Part shown: positions 49,329-52,768 of the stretch, piece after piece
Position numbering within the stretch: position 1 is the stretch's first letter
Layout of the letters: each line of letters opens with the position of its first letter
Origin: Pseudomonadota bacterium
Lineage (GTDB): Bacteria; Pseudomonadota; Gammaproteobacteria; Steroidobacterales; Steroidobacteraceae
Direction of reading: 5' to 3'
Length of the DNA: 52,768 bases
Assembly: GCA_021790795.1 (NCBI GenBank)
Contig: JAJYFU010000007.1
Coordinates: 1 to 52,768 of the forward strand
Notes under the pieces: model-generated
What the model was told of the DNA's origin: nothing
Database searches by the model: none
What the model saw: only the letters and a program-made list of their open reading frames with translations
Program-made: the position numbers and the translations under genes

Positions 49329-52300
49329 TCACCAGCGCTGCGAGATCTGCAGGCTCAGCACGCGGCCGAGTGCCTGAACGTTGCCGATGTCATAGCCAAA
49401 TTCGCTGTCGACGAACGGCGGCGACCGGTTGAAAACATTCACGGCGTTGAGCCAGACGGTGGTCTGCCCGAAACGATTCGGACTTAGCCTTTCGCTCGCG
49501 AACACGTCGACCGTGGTCCAGGCACTTACTGCCGGCACGAGCGTGCTGGCCGGATTGCGGTACGGTCCGGTGTAATTGAGGGCCAGATTGATGGCCGGGC
49601 CGGGCGCAGTGCGGCCATGCGCGCACCAGCCGGCCGTACCGCGCAAACGCAGCGACAGCGGGTTCCCGACGGTATTCAGGATGCTCACCGAAGGAGAGGT
49701 GGGCGTCAGCGCCTGATCGAACCGCAGCACGTCGGTGCCCCGCAGTCCAAAGTGAAAATGTCCCCACCGGGTCACGAGCCGCTCCCGGGCCGCGATGTCG
49801 AGGCCGCGAGTCCGGGTGGCCGAGAGATTGGCCAGGCGTAGATCCACGATCGCGGCCGGATGGCTCGCAAGACAGGTCGCGACGGGGCCGATGAACTGCC
49901 GGCTCTCGCAGATGGCCTCGATTTCCGCCGGTGTGGGCGCGCGGTTGATCACCGCCGCCCACTCGTTGCCGTCCTGCAGAACCGCGAACGGGTCGTGGGC
50001 CGCGGGCTGCTCTATCCGGTTCCAGTAGGCGATGTCGTAGAAGGTGAGCGACAGCTGTGCCCCGCTCCATGGCGTCAAATCGAAGCCCGCGGTCCAGGTG
50101 CGCGCGGTCTCATTGGCGAGATTGGGATTGGAGCCCTGCTCGGCCAGTACCAGCGAACTGCCGGTTGAGGACCGCGGATCCGGCACGACCGTCAACCCCG
50201 ACACGTTCTGCGATGTGTCGTACAGATCGTCGAGTGTCGGTGCGCGGTACGAGCGGCCCCAGCTGGTGCGCAGCTTCAGCCAGTCGGAGGCGATCCACTC
50301 CAGCCGCGCCATTGGATTGAATGTGCCGCCAAAGTCACTGTAATGATCGTAGCGGCCGGCAATGTCGAGTGCCAGTCGCGCCGGGCCCTGAGCGTCGCGT
50401 CCACCGCCGAGCAGCGGCACGTGCAGCTGCGAATACGCCGAGAAAATCCGCCGTCCGTAGCGCTCAGATGCGATCGCCCCGCGTGGACTGCTGGGCTGCG
50501 GCACTTCCAGCGCCAGAGTCTCGGTGCGCCATTCCAGCCCGACGGCGAGCTTGGCTTCCCCGGCAGGCACGCGCAGCAGCGGCCCGTTGGCGACCAGATC
50601 GCTCGATTCCAGGGTCGAGGTCGAGCGGCGGCGGTAATCCTGGCCGATAGCCGCCAATGTCGCCGGGTTGTTATCCGATCCGTACCCGAATGCATTGAAG
50701 GCGGTGGCCGGATTGGAATCGGCAAGTGCCGCGGCGAGGTTTGCCGGATTGGTGACTCCGTACTCGTCGGCCCGCAGGTACTGCTTGCCGAACGACTCGC
50801 TCGCGGTCAACTGCCAACCCCGACCGAGCTGCGCCGTGGCCCCGACCGTTCCATCGTATACACGCGAAAGGGCGGCGAACCGTGTCGGCCCGAGATCGTG
50901 GAGAAAGCTGTAGGCGACGAGCGTATAGGGGACGGACGGATAGGGATTGACGAAGTACGGGTTGCTCGGGGGCACCTGCAATACGGCATCGTTGGGCAGG
51001 GTGCTCTGGTTGACGTCACGCTGGGCGTAGCGGACCTGGACAAACAGCCCCACTCCGGCACCCACGCGCTGGCTCGCCGAGCCGTACACCTCGTTGGCGA
51101 CCCGCTCGGGAAAGATCTGGAAGTCCGCGAACGGGTTCTGCAGGTTGATGCGTGTGGCCAGAGCGGCCGGCGTGAGCGCCGTGCCGTTCTGTCCGCTCGG
51201 GATGCCGTACGCCGGCTGGAGCGTCAGGGGATTGAGAATATTGCCGGGATCGGTGTAGTAGCTGTCGTAATTCGCGCCGCCGAAGGGCGTCTTGTCGGCG
51301 TTCGCGGCATAGGCTCGGGCGCTTGCGGCCAGCGGTGTGGCATCGGTGTACTCGTAAGCGATCATGCCGTGCCCGCCCCGCCAGTGCGTGCCGAACAGCT
51401 GCCCAAACATCCATTCGCTGCGCCCGTTGATCGCGCTCCCGTAGCGCACCAGCGTTTCCGCGCCCTGGAATCCGTTGCGCATCATGATGTTGACGACCCC
51501 CGCCACGGCGTCCGCGCCGTAAAGGGCCGAGGCGCCGTCGGGCAGCACCTCGATGCGCTTCACGGCGATCCACGGGATGGTCGATACATCGACGAACCCG
51601 CCGGTCAGCCCGCCGAGGGGCTGGCGGTGGCCGTCCACCAGCACTAGCGTGGCCCCTACGCCGAGACCGCGCAGATTGATGCCCGCGCCATCCTCGACGT
51701 TATTGTCGACGTTCAGGTCCTCGCGCGGCCCGTTCAGTGAGATCAATGGCAGAGCGTACAGCGCGTCGGCGACGCTCGGGTAATCGGTCTGCTCCAGCTG
51801 CGTACGGCCCACGTTGATGATGGGCGCGGTGGCCGTTCGCACGCCGCGGATCAAGCTGCCGGTGACGTCGACCGGCTGCAGCAGGGCATCTGTCTGATCT
51901 GGTTGCGGATTTATCCGGCGTGGGGCCGTATGCGCCGCGCGCACCCCGCGCGGATGCGACGGAATGGGCGGCGGTGCCGGGCGGATGATGACGGCATGCG
52001 CCGAATCGAACGTGAACGTCAGGCCCGTGCCTCGCAACATGCGCGAGAGCGCCGCCGAACTCGTCAGCGCCCCGTGAACCGCGTGCGTACGCAGCGTGAG
52101 CACTTGCGGCGTCGCTGCGTATATGGCCCGCACACCGGACTGGCGATAGAACTCGAGCACCGCCTGAGGCAGCGGTTGAGCGGGCAGATTGAATACGGTA
52201 ACCGGGCTCTCCGCCCGCGCGTACGGCCCGACGCACAGCAGCGTCAACGCCATGCAAAGCGCTCCCCCTGTCCGCCGCACGCCGCGACGCCCCCGATTCC

Positions 52301-52331
52301 GGTCCCCGGCCTCTTGGTCGTTCTGATCCAT
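49329..52331 (-). CDS. TonB-dependent receptor/transducer with STN domain
   Basis: The 1000-residue outer-membrane protein has a signal peptide (about 22-41, ALCMALTLLCVGPYARA). An STN domain follows (about 43-115, VTVFNLPAQPLPQAVLEFYRQSGV), which signals to FecR proteins. Then come a plug domain (about 150-290, VADALYALPLISLNG, INLRGLGVGATLVLVDGHRQPLGG and RIEVLPDGASALYGADAVAGVVNI) and a 22-strand barrel ending in an aromatic residue. The barrel resembles those of Caulobacter- and sphingomonad-type receptors found beside lasso peptide genes. Its stop lies 22 bases from the lasso precursor stop, and its start is 12 bases after the cyclase gene, so receptor and cyclase are probably one transcript. 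A siderophore or other ligand is the alternative. Confidence 0.93.
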   Translation of the reverse strand: MDQNDQEAGDRNRGRRGVRRTGGALCMALTLLCVGPYARAESPVTVFNLPAQPLPQAVLEFYRQSGVRAIYAATPQVLTLRTHAVHGALTSSAALSRMLRGTGLTFTFDSAHAVIIRPAPPPIPSHPRGVRAAHTAPRRINPQPDQTDALLQPVDVTGSLIRGVRTATAPIINVGRTQLEQTDYPSVADALYALPLISLNGPREDLNVDNNVEDGAGINLRGLGVGATLVLVDGHRQPLGGLTGGFVDVSTIPWIAVKRIEVLPDGASALYGADAVAGVVNIMMRNGFQGAETLVRYGSAINGRSEWMFGQLFGTHWRGGHGMIAYEYTDATPLAASARAYAANADKTPFGGANYDSYYTDPGNILNPLTLQPAYGIPSGQNGTALTPAALATRINLQNPFADFQIFPERVANEVYGSASQRVGAGVGLFVQVRYAQRDVNQSTLPNDAVLQVPPSNPYFVNPYPSVPYTLVAYSFLHDLGPTRFAALSRVYDGTVGATAQLGRGWQLTASESFGKQYLRADEYGVTNPANLAAALADSNPATAFNAFGYGSDNNPATLAAIGQDYRRRSTSTLESSDLVANGPLLRVPAGEAKLAVGLEWRTETLALEVPQPSSPRGAIASERYGRRIFSAYSQLHVPLLGGGRDAQGPARLALDIAGRYDHYSDFGGTFNPMARLEWIASDWLKLRTSWGRSYRAPTLDDLYDTSQNVSGLTVVPDPRSSTGSSLVLAEQGSNPNLANETARTWTAGFDLTPWSGAQLSLTFYDIAYWNRIEQPAAHDPFAVLQDGNEWAAVINRAPTPAEIEAICESRQFIGPVATCLASHPAAIVDLRLANLSATRTRGLDIAARERLVTRWGHFHFGLRGTDVLRFDQALTPTSPSVSILNTVGNPLSLRLRGTAGWCAHGRTAPGPAINLALNYTGPYRNPASTLVPAVSAWTTVDVFASERLSPNRFGQTTVWLNAVNVFNRSPPFVDSEFGYDIGNVQALGRVLSLQISQRW

Positions 52332-52343
52332 GATCCCTGCCGC

Positions 52344-52768
52344 TCAAGTCACAGTCTGCCATACACCGGGGCGCCGTGACGAGTCCCGGGCATGCCAACG
52401 CTCGAGCCAGGACTCGATGCAAGCGTATTCGATCAACTCTCCAGACTGAGTCTCGATTTCCGCGCGGCCCGCGAGCGCCCGCTCCACCGCGGATCGATCG
52501 AGCAGGCCGTTCGCGACCAGCATCCCATCGAGCAGCAGCTCGCGCAGCAGCGCGCGGTTGCGCTCCACCGTCAGGCGCATGTGCATCTCGATTCCGCCTT
52601 TATTGCGCCGATTGCGGATCTGCGGCGGCAGCGCGTCGTAGAAAGCCTGCCGCACCAGCGCGCGATCCCAGCCGCCTGTGGTCAGCACATCGACCGGTAT
52701 GCGCAGACACAACTCCATCAGCGGTTGGGAGAGCAGCGGCGCCAACCTCTCAGGATCTCCCGGCACAC
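52344..52768 (-). CDS. Asparagine synthetase-like lasso peptide cyclase, C-terminal fragment
   Basis: The gene leaves the window at its 5' end; the last 141 or so codons are visible. PLLSQPLMELCLRIPVDVL, GGWDRALVRQAFYDALPPQI, RNRRNKGGIEMHM and the helical end (LLDGMLVANGLLDR, IEYACIESWLERW) match the end of the synthetase domain of AsnB-type proteins. They are closest, from memory of the family, to lasso macrolactam synthetases (LasC/McjC). Such enzymes adenylate the ring Asp or Glu and close the ring on the core N-terminus. The link to the precursor at 49130 supports this. A housekeeping asparagine synthetase is the alternative. The catalytic ATP-binding part is outside the window. Confidence 0.8.
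   Translation of the reverse strand, partial: VPGDPERLAPLLSQPLMELCLRIPVDVLTTGGWDRALVRQAFYDALPPQIRNRRNKGGIEMHMRLTVERNRALLRELLLDGMLVANGLLDRSAVERALAGRAEIETQSGELIEYACIESWLERWHARDSSRRPGVWQTVT

Noticed and set aside
52344-52768. Housekeeping asparagine synthetase B.
   Set aside because: Only the end is visible, but the neighbourhood (lasso precursor, TonB receptor, FecI/FecR) and the PLLSQPLMELCLRIP-type sequence favour the lasso cyclase group. This stays open until the N-terminal part is seen.

Overview
The window is a GC-rich stretch of a gammaproteobacterial chromosome. ZipA, LapB, IHF-beta, a fused chorismate mutase/prephenate dehydratase, DksA, GluQ, BolA and the gyrA-serC-pheA-aroA-cmk-rpsA-ihfB gene order all point to Gammaproteobacteria. 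A deep lineage such as Nevskiales, Steroidobacterales or Xanthomonadales is a guess, resting mainly on the cysteine-poor DksA. Most of the window is housekeeping; the last 6 kb is accessory.

Layout. 1-5448 (+): the end of a TolC-type outer-membrane efflux protein, an overlapping sigma-54 response regulator and histidine kinase pair, and a FUSC-type membrane protein. 5464-18178 (-): galU, lapB, ihfB, rpsA, cmk, aroA, pheA, serA, serC and gyrA, a run for LPS, translation, aromatic amino acid, serine and DNA-topology functions. 18348-20370 (+): ubiG and rmuC. 20356-24880 (-): yciO, trpS, scpA, scpB and a degenerate rluB. 24968-26238 (+): bolA and a parvulin-type lipoprotein, which meets the smc-zipA-ligA operon (-) at a strong hairpin. 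32835-34959 (+): queF, dksA, gluQ. 35032-43778 (-): rimP-nusA-infB-rbfA-truB-rpsO-pnp, interrupted by a small lipoprotein gene on the opposite strand and preceded by a leader with two intrinsic terminators. Then come sdaA (+), a diguanylate cyclase (-) and csrA (-).

The most interesting part is 47366-52768. It holds a FecI-type sigma factor and FecR-type anti-sigma factor, a TonB-dependent receptor with an N-terminal STN signalling domain, the C-terminal end of a lasso-peptide-type asparagine-synthetase cyclase running off the window, and, between sigma factor and receptor on the + strand, an overlooked 58-codon gene. Its product has the anatomy of a lasso peptide precursor: a leader with PxLxxxG and a Thr at the penultimate position, and a 17-residue core, GGLLGAKYDSAVGWQYY, with Asp at position 9 for a Gly1-Asp9 macrolactam. 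I read this as a lasso peptide cluster coupled to trans-envelope (Fec-like) signalling. The protease/RRE and the exporter or isopeptidase genes would lie beyond position 52768.

Other notable points are an RluB homologue whose catalytic GRLDxxTxG motif has decayed, a DksA with one of four zinc cysteines and a long basic N-terminal extension, a gluQ gene with no start codon after dksA, a 2 x 17 bp tandem repeat in front of the small lipoprotein gene, and the hairpin-rich leader of the rimP-nusA operon.
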